In this document: in pieces, positions 26,301-33,595 of the stretch
Layout: each line of letters starts with the position of its first letter
How positions within the stretch are numbered: the first letter of the stretch is position 1
Origin: Streptomyces pyxinae
GTDB taxonomy: Bacteria; Actinomycetota; Actinomycetes; Streptomycetales; Streptomycetaceae
Reading direction: 5' to 3'
DNA length: 64,000 nt
Assembly: GCF_024756275.1 (NCBI RefSeq)
Contig: NZ_JANUGQ010000019.1
Location: forward strand, 1 to 64,000
Notes under the pieces: generated by a model
Told to the model about the DNA's origin: nothing
Databases searched by the model: none
What the model saw: only the letters and a program-made list of their open reading frames with translations
Program-made: the position numbers and the translations under genes

Positions 26301-27491
26301 TCAGCGGGTCGGGACCGACTCGCGGGCGGGGGCGGGCGGGGTGGCGGGGGTGCGGGGGCCGGGTGGGAGGAGGCGGGCCAGCAGGGGGGAGCGGCCGGCC
26401 GCGAGCGGGCCGAGGACGGCGAGCAGCAGGACGTACCCGGCGATGAACGGGGAGAGCCGCTGGTCCAGGCCGGCGCCCGCCGCCATGGTGGCGAGGATCA
26501 GTGCGAACTCGCCCCGCGCCAGCAGGGTGGTGGCGATATTGGCGGCCGGGCCCGGACCGAAGCCGTGGATCCGGGCCGCCGCCAGTCCGGCGAGGACGTT
26601 CATGACGAGGGTCAGCGCCACCGCCGCCAGCACCGGCCAGAGCACCACCGGGAGGTCGCCCGGGTCGATGGAGAGGCCGAAGGCGAAGAAGAAGATGGCC
26701 CCGAAGGCGTCCCGCAGCGGGTGGACCAGCGTGCGTATCCGGTCGCCCGAGGCGGTGCTGCCCAGCATCAGGCCGACCATGAACGCGCCGATCGCGTCCG
26801 CCACGCCGAACCACTCGGAGACCCCGGCCACGAACACCGCCGCGCCCAGGAAGGAGATGACGAGCAGCTCGTCGTCCCGGGTGGCGACGAACCGTCCGAC
26901 GATCCGGGTGCCGTACCGGGCGGCGAGCGCCAGGAGCAGCAGGAAGCCGAACGCCTTGCCGCCGTCCACGACCGCGGCCGAGAGGCTGTCGGCGCCGGAC
27001 AGGATGGGCTGGAGGGCGGCCAGGTAGAGGGCGAGGAAGATGTCCTCGACCACGATGATGCCGAGGATCGGCCGGGTCTCGGGGTTGCCTATCCGGCCCA
27101 GGTCGACCAGGACCTTGGTGACGATGGCGGACGAGGAGATGCCGAGGACCCCGGCGAGGACCAGCGCCTCGGAGGTGCCCCAGCCGAGGGCGAAGCCGAA
27201 GGCCAGCCCCGCGCCGACGTTCAGCGTCAGATAGGCACCGCCCGCCAGCGCCATCTTGCGGCCACCGGTTTTGAGGTCGTCCAGGTGGAATTCGAGGCCC
27301 AGATAGAAGAGGAGCAGCACCAGGCCCAGCGCCGAGAGCATCTCCAGCTCGTGCGGGTCCGACAGCAGGACGATGCCGGGGGTGTGCGGGCCGAGCAGGA
27401 TCCCGGCCAGGATGAAGAGGGGGATGGTCGGCAGACCGATACGGCCGCCGAGCCGGGCGAGCAGGGCCGCGGCGAGAAAGGCGCCGCCCAT
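26301..27491 (-). CDS. CPA2-family cation:proton antiporter
   Basis: An at least 396-residue KefB/Kef-type exchanger, probably of Na+ or K+ for H+, with about twelve transmembrane segments. Family features are IPLFILAGILLGP, FYLGLEFHLDDLK, the GISSSAIVTKVL loop, VVEDIFLALYL, GVADAIGAFMVGLMLG and ARGEFALILATM. No TrkA-N or RCK regulatory domain is attached; the C-tail is short and Pro-rich. The annotated ATG 27491 has no ribosome site. Nine codons further up, an ATC at 27518 follows TGGAGGA at ideal spacing and would give IGHADTLIAMGGAF, completing helix 1; initiation there is plausible (see findings). The stop lies directly against the decayed gene at 26140. Confidence 0.88.
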   Translation of the reverse strand: MGGAFLAAALLARLGGRIGLPTIPLFILAGILLGPHTPGIVLLSDPHELEMLSALGLVLLLFYLGLEFHLDDLKTGGRKMALAGGAYLTLNVGAGLAFGFALGWGTSEALVLAGVLGISSSAIVTKVLVDLGRIGNPETRPILGIIVVEDIFLALYLAALQPILSGADSLSAAVVDGGKAFGFLLLLALAARYGTRIVGRFVATRDDELLVISFLGAAVFVAGVSEWFGVADAIGAFMVGLMLGSTASGDRIRTLVHPLRDAFGAIFFFAFGLSIDPGDLPVVLWPVLAAVALTLVMNVLAGLAAARIHGFGPGPAANIATTLLARGEFALILATMAAGAGLDQRLSPFIAGYVLLLAVLGPLAAGRSPLLARLLPPGPRTPATPPAPARESVPTR

Positions 27492-27533
27492 GGCGATGAG
27501 GGTGTCCGCGTGTCCGATGGGCCCGTCCTCCAG

Positions 27534-27590
27534 TCAAGGTCAAGGGAGCGTCAAGGAATCGTCAGTAATTAGTTTACCAAATGATTGCTT
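27534..27590 (-). promoter_or_regulatory. AT-rich promoter/operator region of the antiporter gene
   Basis: Three TCAAGG units (27534-27539, 27540-27545, 27551-27556; TTGAC-type on the minus strand) lie next to an AT-rich island at 27565-27588 with imperfect dyad symmetry (AATTAGTTTA / AAATGATT). In such GC-rich DNA this suggests a promoter with a repressor site. Confidence 0.4.
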
Positions 27591-27643
27591 GAGGCTCCCT
27601 GACCCCTCCCGGCCGCCGGCCCCGGCCTGGTCGTGGGCGAGGG

Positions 27644-28729
27644 CTACCGCCGGGGCTGCTGCGGCTTGAACGCCCAGGTCATCCGGGGTTCCGTCGCCCA
27701 GCGCAGGGCCCGGTGGACCGGGGGCGTACAGAGGAGCGTCACGGCGGTGGCCGCCCCGGCCGTCAGCAGCACCCGTCCGCCCGGGCTCGCCAGCCAGTCG
27801 TGGTGCTCCACCACACGCAGATACACCAGTGTCTTCACCAGGAGGCCGTGGAGCAGATAGCCGCAGATGGTCCCGGTGCCCAGCACGGTGAACCAGGTCC
27901 GCCGGCCCGGCACCCAGGCCAGGAAGGCGGCCGTCAGCAGCAGCCCGCCGCCGACCATCACCAGCATCACCAGCGGCCCGGTCCAGGCCGGCTGGTCCAC
28001 CGACTGGGCGGCGGAGGAGCGGTAGAACCAGTCGAGCCGTACGCGGTCCGCCGCCAGCCAGGCGACCACCAGCGAGCCCAGCAGGACGGGCACCGCCGCG
28101 ATCCGGGCGGCGCGACGGCGGACCAGGGCGAAGTGCTCCGGCCGGAGCGAGAGGCCCAGCACGAAGAAGGGCAGGAACTGGAAGACCCGCTGGAGGTTGA
28201 GGTCCGGTCCGATGCGGTCGTCGGTGGTCGCCAGCGCGGCGACGACCAGGGACAGGAGGATCGGCAGCGGCCCGCGCAGCAACTGCCAGAGCGGAGTGGA
28301 GAGCCGCCAGATGAAGAGCGCGCAGAGGAACCAGGTCAGATACACCGGGTCGGTGAGACTGATGGGCTGGTGCGGATCGTTGGCGTAGCGCTCATAGAGG
28401 GAGTACACCACCTCGAAGACCACATACGGCACGAGCACCGAGGTCAGCAGCCGCTTCAGCTGGTCGGGCCGGCCGGTGAAGCTCCGCGAGAAGTAGCCGG
28501 AGATGAGCACGAAGGCCGGCATGTGGAACATGTAGACGAACATGTACAGCGCCCGGGTGGCGTGACTGCCGTCCATCACCAGTTCCCAGGTGTGCGCCAC
28601 GGCGACGAGCACGATCGCCAGATACTTCGCATTGTCGAAGAACGGGTCCCGGGGCGACGGTCTGCCGGCGGGACGGGAGGCGGTCGGGGAGGGCAGGGTC
28701 CGCTTTTTCTCGTGCGTGGCCTGAAGCAT
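27644..28729 (-). CDS. Acyltransferase-3/OpgC-like membrane protein
   Basis: A 361-residue integral membrane protein of the acyltransferase-3 superfamily. It begins with RDPFFDNAKYLAIVLVAVAHTWE (motif histidine at about residue 46) and has HMPAFVLISGYFSR, the typical second helix pair, and YLTWFLCALFIWRL. About ten transmembrane segments are seen. It is shorter than the first acyltransferase in this window and has no SGNH domain, so it acylates an unknown small or surface glycan. AGGG precedes ATG 28729. The antiporter lies downstream on the same strand after a 152-bp gap with its own promoter features. Confidence 0.82.
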   Translation of the reverse strand: MLQATHEKKRTLPSPTASRPAGRPSPRDPFFDNAKYLAIVLVAVAHTWELVMDGSHATRALYMFVYMFHMPAFVLISGYFSRSFTGRPDQLKRLLTSVLVPYVVFEVVYSLYERYANDPHQPISLTDPVYLTWFLCALFIWRLSTPLWQLLRGPLPILLSLVVAALATTDDRIGPDLNLQRVFQFLPFFVLGLSLRPEHFALVRRRAARIAAVPVLLGSLVVAWLAADRVRLDWFYRSSAAQSVDQPAWTGPLVMLVMVGGGLLLTAAFLAWVPGRRTWFTVLGTGTICGYLLHGLLVKTLVYLRVVEHHDWLASPGGRVLLTAGAATAVTLLCTPPVHRALRWATEPRMTWAFKPQQPRR

Positions 28730-29114
28730 TTCAGGGACCCTAGGGCGCCCGACTGCAATCGTAAACTCGCTGGGGCGTTATGCCCTCTTCCGTCCGTTTA
28801 GGAGTGGAGGAAATGACGCACTGTGGGGGATTTATCCGCCGGTCGCCGTGGAGTGGTGAGAGGTGTGTGCAATTCCGGTCGCGACGATGTGCAGGGGCGG
28901 CGATGGGGCGGAATTTTTAAACGTTCTTGAGTTTCGGGCGGGTGGAAGCGGTTTCCGTGGCGGCGGTCACTGCCCGGGTGGTGGGACGCGCGGCCGGTCG
29001 AGGTGTCATGGGCCCGTGCGAGCGGGGAAGTTGATGGCACGATGGACGAGGCGGGGGCGCCGGGCCGTGCGCCTCCCCGGAGGCAAGGCCGAGCGACCGA
29101 GGGTGGGATCAGTT
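28730..29114. other. Promoter region upstream of small hydrophobic protein
   Basis: A divergent intergenic region of about 385 bp. It holds an AT-richer patch (GGAATTTTTAAACGTTC near 28910-28927) that could be a promoter for the plus-strand gene, and an in-frame ATG at 29034 with GGGAAG upstream that would add 27 Arg-rich residues. No gene is recognised. Confidence 0.5.
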
Positions 29115-29309
29115 GTGGCCATTTCACTGTCCGTGGTGCTGCTGTTGGCGATCATCATCGTGGTGATGATGCGCAGCGGGTCCCTGAAGGCGGGACCGAT
29201 GATCGTGGCCGTGCTCTTCGGCTTCTTCCTCGCGTCTTCGGGCATGGCCCCGGCGATCAAGCGCTTCCTCGACTCGATAGCGGCCACCCTCAACCAGATC
29301 AGTTTCTGA
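29115..29309 (+). CDS. Small conserved hydrophobic protein
   Basis: A 64-residue two-helix membrane protein: VAISLSVVLLLAIIIVVMM, a short RSGSLKAGP loop, MIVAVLFGFFLASSGMAP, and an amphipathic end with FLDSIAATLNQISF. Near-identical short proteins are, to my memory, conserved across Streptomyces without known function. GTG 29115 is preferred because the conserved part begins there; GTG 29103 and ATG 29034 are in-frame alternatives, the latter having the best ribosome site but a low-complexity Arg-rich extension. Confidence 0.6.
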   Translation: MAISLSVVLLLAIIIVVMMRSGSLKAGPMIVAVLFGFFLASSGMAPAIKRFLDSIAATLNQISF

Positions 29310-29390
29310 TCCTGGCCGCGGCCGTTCTGACCGGTCTGGCCCGCCTGACCGGTCAGACCGTGCGCGCTGAGGGCCGGCCCCCTGGAATGC

Positions 29391-29433
29391 CTCAGGGCCG
29401 GTCCGGAGGATCCTCCTCCGGACCGGCCCTGAG
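29391..29433. terminator. Bidirectional terminator before tRNA-Gly
   Basis: A perfect 20-bp stem (29391-29410 with 29414-29433) closed by a three-base loop lies between the plus-strand small protein and the minus-strand tRNA and can stop both. Confidence 0.9.
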
Positions 29434-29441
29434 CCGTGCGG

Positions 29442-29512
29442 AGCGGGCGACGGGAATCGAACCCGCGTAGCTAGTTTGGAAGACTAGGGCTCTACCATTG
29501 AGCTACGCCCGC
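29442..29512 (-). tRNA. tRNA-Gly (anticodon TCC)
   Basis: A 71-nt cloverleaf on the minus strand. The acceptor stem is GCGGGCG/CGCCCGC with discriminator T. The D arm is TAGCTCAATGGTAGA, the anticodon loop CTTCCAA gives UCC, and the T arm GGGTTCGATTCCC is intact. CCA is not encoded. Confidence 0.96.
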
Positions 29513-29690
29513 GTATGACGCGCCGCCGGTCGCCGGACCGGGGCACGAAGAGCATCGTAGCGGGTCGCGGCGACCGGTCGCACATCCCTTCCGCGCCGTC
29601 CGCCCGCCGGGCCCTCCCGGCGGCCCGGGGGGCGGGCCGTAAAGGTGCCGTGGCGGCGCCCGGCGGCATGTACCCTACGTCTCGCACCGA

Positions 29691-29764
29691 CGGGGTGTGG
29701 CGCAGCTTGGTAGCGCGTCCGCTTTGGGAGCGGAAGGCCGTGGGTTCAAATCCCGCCACCCCGA
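29691..29764 (+). tRNA. tRNA-Pro (anticodon TGG)
   Basis: A 74-nt cloverleaf: acceptor CGGGGTG/CACCCCG with discriminator A, D arm GCGCAGCTTGGTAGCGC, anticodon loop TTTGGGA (UGG) and T arm GGGTTCAAATCCC. CCA is not encoded. A TTTTT run follows immediately. Confidence 0.96.
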
Positions 29765-29833
29765 TTTTTCAAGGCTCGGTTCGCCTCCGCGGCGCTTTTC
29801 GCGTGTGCCGGCGGCCGACCGCGCTCGCCCCTT

Positions 29834-29895
29834 CCCCCCGGGACTTCGTCCGGGGGCCCACTCCCTTCCGGCACCCGCGAGCCCCTTCGGCTCGC
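29834..29895 (+). terminator. Two hairpins downstream of tRNA-Pro
   Basis: CCCCC...GGAC-TTC-GTCC-GGGGG (29834-29856) and GCGAGCC/GGCTCGC (29877-29895, loop CCTTC) lie in the 422-bp gap between tRNA-Pro and tig. The rest of that gap shows only the tig promoter. Confidence 0.5.
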
Positions 29896-30052
29896 GCGCC
29901 GGCCGGGCCGGGCGGGCGCCGTCGCGGGCACGCCGCCGGGATCGGGCGGCTCGGATGCCGTGGCGGGCCGCCGGGGCGGGGCGTACCGGCCGGGAGTCGG
30001 GGAGGGGCGGAAGCCCCGTTCGCCGGGGCGGGTGCGGCCGGGGAAGATCACG

Positions 30053-30083
30053 TTGTGGGTGGCATCCCCCTTGCGGTTACTAT
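30053..30083 (+). promoter_or_regulatory. Putative tig promoter
   Basis: TTGTGG (30053-30058) and TACTAT (30078-30083) are separated by 19 bases, slightly long, in the only AT-richer patch ahead of tig. They lie about 100 bp before the start codon. Confidence 0.45.
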
Positions 30084-30186
30084 GCAAGCTGCGTGCCCGT
30101 GTGTTCTCTGACCGGGCCGAATCCGCCGGAACCGCCCTCGCGCGGACCGACGGCGTCCAAGAATCAGCCATCAAGGAGACCGAACC

Positions 30187-31608
30187 GTGAAGAGCGCCGT
30201 GGAGACCCTGAACCCGACCCGGGTTCGGCTCACTGTCGAGGTGCCCTTCGAGGAGCTCAAGGCCAGCCTCGACGCGGCGTACAAGAAGATCAACCAGCAG
30301 GTCACGGTCAAGGGCTTCCGCAAGGGCAAGATCCCCGCTCGTGTCATCGACCAGCGGTTCGGCCGTGGCGCGGTGCTGGAGGAGGCCGTCAACGACGCGC
30401 TGCCGAAGTTCTACACCGAGGCGGTCAACGAGGCCGAGGTCAACCCGCTGGGCCAGCCCGAGGTCGACATCACCGAGCTGAAGGACGGCGAGCTGCTGGC
30501 CTTCACCGCCGAGGTCGACATCCGCCCGACCGTCGAGATCCCGGACTACTCCGGCATCGAGGTCACCGTGGACGCGGTCGAGGTCACCGACGAGGACGTC
30601 GAGAAGTCGGTGGAGCAGCTCCGTGAGCGCTTCGCCTCCACCTCCCCGGTCGAGCGCGCCGCCGCCGAGGGTGACGTCGTCACCGTCGACCTGGAGGCCA
30701 AGGTCGACGGCGAGGTGCTGCCCGACGGTGTCGCCAGCGGTGTGCAGTACACCATCGGCTCCGGCGAGCTGCTCGACGGCATCGACGACGCCGTGACCGG
30801 CCTGGAGGCCGGCGGCGAGGCCACCTTCACCTCCACCCTCAAGGGCGGCTCCGGTGAGGGCAAGGAGGCCGAGGTCAGCGTGAAGGTCTCCGCCGTGGCC
30901 GCGCGCGAGCTGCCCGAGCTGGACGACGAGTTCGCGCAGATGGCGTCCGAGTTCGACACCCTGGACGAGCTCAAGGCGGACAGCCGCAAGCGCCTCGAGA
31001 ACATGAAGCAGTACGACCAGGCCACCCAGGCCCAGGAGCGCGTCCTCGACGAGCTGCTGAAGCTGGCCGAGGTGCCGATCCCCGAGAAGCTGCTCGAGGA
31101 CGAGGTCAACACCCGCAAGCACAACCTCGAGCACCACCAGCTCGGCCAGATGGGCCTGGACCTCCCGAAGTACCTGGAGCTCCAGGGCAAGACCGAGGAA
31201 GAGTTCGACGCCGAGACCCGCGAGCAGGCGGTCAAGGGCATCAAGACCCAGTTCATCCTGGACGAGCTGGTCAACAAGGAGAAGCTCAACGTCAACCAGG
31301 AGGAGCTCACCGAGCACCTCATGCGGCGTGCCGCTTCCTCCGGCATGAGCCCGGACCAGTTCGCGCAGGCCGTCGTCGAGGGCGGCCAGGTGCCGATGCT
31401 CGTCGGCGAGGTCGCCCGCGGCAAGGCCCTCGCGGTCGTGGTCGAGGCCGCCAAGGTGGTCGACACCAACGGCGAGCCGGTCGACCTGGAGGACGCCGAG
31501 GAGGAGTCGGAGGAGTCCGCCGAGGCCGCCGCCGAGGAGACCCCGGCCGCCGACGAGGCTGCCGACAAGGCCGAAAAGGCCGACGACAAGGCCGACGACA
31601 AGAGCTGA
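30187..31608 (+). CDS. tig: Trigger factor (ribosome-associated chaperone and prolyl isomerase)
   Basis: Binds ribosomal protein L23 at the exit tunnel and folds nascent chains. The 473-residue product has the ribosome-binding signature GFRKGKIP (residues 43-50), a central FKBP-type isomerase domain (about 155-245, EGDVVTVDLEAKVDG) and the helical C-terminal chaperone domain. An acidic Ala/Glu/Asp-rich tail (about 435-473, ending DKADDKADDKS) is typical of actinobacterial Tig. GTG 30187 follows AAGGAG. It sits directly before clpP1, as in many bacteria, but a terminator and a ClgR-type site separate them. Confidence 0.97.
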   Translation: MKSAVETLNPTRVRLTVEVPFEELKASLDAAYKKINQQVTVKGFRKGKIPARVIDQRFGRGAVLEEAVNDALPKFYTEAVNEAEVNPLGQPEVDITELKDGELLAFTAEVDIRPTVEIPDYSGIEVTVDAVEVTDEDVEKSVEQLRERFASTSPVERAAAEGDVVTVDLEAKVDGEVLPDGVASGVQYTIGSGELLDGIDDAVTGLEAGGEATFTSTLKGGSGEGKEAEVSVKVSAVAARELPELDDEFAQMASEFDTLDELKADSRKRLENMKQYDQATQAQERVLDELLKLAEVPIPEKLLEDEVNTRKHNLEHHQLGQMGLDLPKYLELQGKTEEEFDAETREQAVKGIKTQFILDELVNKEKLNVNQEELTEHLMRRAASSGMSPDQFAQAVVEGGQVPMLVGEVARGKALAVVVEAAKVVDTNGEPVDLEDAEEESEESAEAAAEETPAADEAADKAEKADDKADDKS

Positions 31609-31680
31609 CCCAGGTCTTCTCGGTCCGGATCGCCGCTGGGCCCGTCAGGGCCCCGGCGGGTCGGCCCCGGACGCCTGACC

Positions 31681-31735
31681 GGGCGCGGTGACCGCCGTGC
31701 GGATCCCCACAGATCTGTACGGCGGCACCGCGCCC
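31681..31735 (+). terminator. tig terminator
   Basis: A 17-bp stem (31681-31698 with 31719-31735, one bulged A) and a 20-base loop are followed within ten bases by TTTT, a canonical intrinsic terminator. Confidence 0.8.
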
Positions 31736-31793
31736 GGCCCTTTTGCGGCCCGGTCCTCGTGCCTCTTCCCGGAATACGGGACCGCTCATCCCT

Positions 31794-31840
31794 CTTCTCC
31801 ACCTCATCGCCCTTTTCCGGGCGGTGAGGTGGAGGAGAAG
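31794..31840 (+). promoter_or_regulatory. Long hairpin upstream of clpP1
   Basis: CTTCTCC plus a 12-bp arm (31794-31812), a TTTTCC loop, and the matching arm with a three-base bulge (31819-31840). It lies 100 bp upstream of the ClgR-type site, so it is outside the likely clpP1 mRNA. A second tig terminator or a small-RNA end are options. Confidence 0.5.
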
Positions 31841-31938
31841 CACTCTCCTCCCGTCCCCCGTGTGCCTTTGCCCCGGTCGGGGCCCGGACCGGGCCCGGGG
31901 GCGGACAGCGCCCCGAAATGCGCCGCCGCCCGACCACC

Positions 31939-31955
31939 TTGCGCTGCCAGCGAAC
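31939..31955 (-). promoter_or_regulatory. ClgR-type operator of the clpP1-clpP2 promoter
   Basis: Read on the minus strand this is GTTCGC-N5-GCG within GTTCGCTGGCAGCGCAA, with the core CGCTGCCAGCG a perfect dyad. ClgR activates clpP1P2 and other protease genes in Streptomyces through boxes of this form, as I remember the literature. It lies about 40 bp upstream of a TAGGGT -10 element (31995-32000). Confidence 0.65.
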
Positions 31956-32086
31956 AGTTCGGGAACCGGGATGGCGCCCGCCTACCAGCGCGTTAGGGTC
32001 CATGGATACGAGGGCAGGGGAGTACCCGCCCCCAGTAAGCACGACGCTGAGACGGCCGGAGCCGTCAGAGACGAGCAGGTGGATAC

Positions 32087-32704
32087 GTGACGAATCTGAA
32101 GCCTGAAGCCGCGGGTGAGCCGTCCATCGGTGGCGGCCTCGGTGACCATGTCTACAACCGTCTGCTCGGCGAGCGGATCATTTTCCTCGGCCAGCAGGTC
32201 GACGACGAGATCGCCAACAAGATCACCGCGCAGATGCTGCTCCTTGCCGCCGACCCGGACAAGGACATCTACCTGTACATCAACAGCCCCGGCGGCTCGG
32301 TGACGGCGGGCATGGCGATCTACGACACCATGCAGTACATCCCCAACGACATCGTCACCATCGGTATGGGCATGGCGGCCTCCATGGGCCAGTTCCTGCT
32401 CACCGGCGGCGCCGCCGGCAAGCGCTTCGCCCTGCCGAACACCGACATCCTGATGCACCAGGGCTCCGCCGGCATCGGCGGTACCGCCTCGGACATCAAG
32501 ATCCAGGCCGAGTACCTTCTCCGTACGAAGAAGCGCATGGCCGAGATCACCGCGCGCCACTCCGGTCAGACCGTGGAGACCATCATCCGCGACGGCGACC
32601 GCGACCGCTGGTTCACCGCGGAGGAGGCCAAGGACTACGGCCTCATCGACGAGATCATCTCCGCCGCCTCGGGCGTTCCGGGCGGTGGCGGCACCGGCGC
32701 CTGA
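32087..32704 (+). CDS. clpP1: ATP-dependent Clp protease proteolytic subunit ClpP1
   Basis: A 205-residue serine peptidase subunit that forms the tetradecameric chamber with ClpP2 and is fed by ClpX or ClpC. The catalytic triad is Ser99 (GMAASMGQ), His124 (LMHQ) and Asp173 (GDRDRWF). GTG 32087 follows GGTGG. The gene lies 64 bp ahead of clpP2 and shares its promoter. Actinobacterial ClpP1 and ClpP2 act as a mixed complex, and ClpP1 is required for normal aerial growth in Streptomyces. Confidence 0.96.
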   Translation: MTNLKPEAAGEPSIGGGLGDHVYNRLLGERIIFLGQQVDDEIANKITAQMLLLAADPDKDIYLYINSPGGSVTAGMAIYDTMQYIPNDIVTIGMGMAASMGQFLLTGGAAGKRFALPNTDILMHQGSAGIGGTASDIKIQAEYLLRTKKRMAEITARHSGQTVETIIRDGDRDRWFTAEEAKDYGLIDEIISAASGVPGGGGTGA

Positions 32705-32768
32705 GCCGCGTACCGCACCCATCCGCACCCCCAGCCCGTCGAACGCCACCAGGATGGTGAACACCCAT

Positions 32769-33428
32769 ATGAGCAACTACTCCGCGAGCGGCCTGTACCA
32801 GGGCCCGCAGGTGGACAACCGGTACGTCGTCCCGCGCTTCGTCGAGCGCACCTCGCAGGGCGTCCGTGAGTACGACCCGTACGCCAAGCTCTTCGAAGAG
32901 CGCGTGATCTTCCTCGGCGTGCAGATCGACGACGCCTCCGCCAACGACGTCATGGCGCAGCTGCTGTGCCTGGAGTCGATGGACCCGGACCGCGACATCT
33001 CCATCTACATCAACAGCCCCGGTGGCTCCTTCACCGCCCTCACGGCCATCTACGACACGATGCAGTTCGTGAAGCCGGACATCCAGACGGTCTGCATGGG
33101 CCAGGCCGCCTCGGCCGCCGCGGTGCTGCTCGCCGCCGGCACGCCCGGCAAGCGCATGGCGCTCCCCAACGCCCGGGTGCTGATCCACCAGCCGTCCGGC
33201 GGCACCGGCCGGGAGCAGCTCTCCGACCTGGAGATCGCGGCCAACGAGATCCTCCGGATGCGGACCCAGCTGGAGGAGATGCTGGCCAAGCACTCCTCCA
33301 CGCCGATCGAGAAGATCCGCGACGACATCGAGCGTGACAAGATCCTGACGGCCGAGGACGCGCTCTCCTACGGCCTGGTGGACCAGATCGTGTCCACCCG
33401 CAAGAGCGCCGCGGCCGCGGCCGCCTGA
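32769..33428 (+). CDS. clpP2: ATP-dependent Clp protease proteolytic subunit ClpP2
   Basis: A 219-residue partner of ClpP1 with triad Ser115 (GQAASAAA), His140 (LIHQ) and Asp190 (IERDKIL). The N tail SNYSASGLYQG and the Ala-rich C end (SAAAAAA) differ from ClpP1. The N-terminal extension YVVPRFVERT is a ClpP2 mark. ATG 32769 is chosen with AGGATGG upstream; ATG 32754 and GTG 32757 are in frame and would overlap that site. Same transcript as clpP1. A 12-bp inverted repeat lies between it and clpX. Confidence 0.95.
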   Translation: MSNYSASGLYQGPQVDNRYVVPRFVERTSQGVREYDPYAKLFEERVIFLGVQIDDASANDVMAQLLCLESMDPDRDISIYINSPGGSFTALTAIYDTMQFVKPDIQTVCMGQAASAAAVLLAAGTPGKRMALPNARVLIHQPSGGTGREQLSDLEIAANEILRMRTQLEEMLAKHSSTPIEKIRDDIERDKILTAEDALSYGLVDQIVSTRKSAAAAAA

Positions 33429-33439
33429 CGCGCGACCTG

Positions 33440-33502
33440 CCCTTGGCACGGACCCGCTGACCGGACCCGTTCCACGCGAGTCCATGTGAACCGTGCCAAG
33501 GG
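33440..33502 (+). promoter_or_regulatory. 12-bp inverted repeat between clpP2 and clpX
   Basis: CCCTTGGCACGG (33440-33451) and CCGTGCCAAGGG (33491-33502) are exact complements around a 39-base spacer. It begins 12 bases after the clpP2 stop and ends 93 bases before clpX. It may attenuate read-through into clpX or stabilise the clpP1P2 message; no T tract follows. Confidence 0.6.
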
Positions 33503-33595
33503 GGGCCCGAACGAGGGCCCCGGCAAGGTACCGTCGGATATGAGGCACCAGGAGCGACTGCACCAAGCCGCTCCCAGGCGAAGGGGAAGCACCTC

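Noticed and set aside
29691..29764. tRNA genes as phage or integrative-element attachment sites
   Set aside because: No integrase and no second copy of the tRNA 3' end are found in the window.
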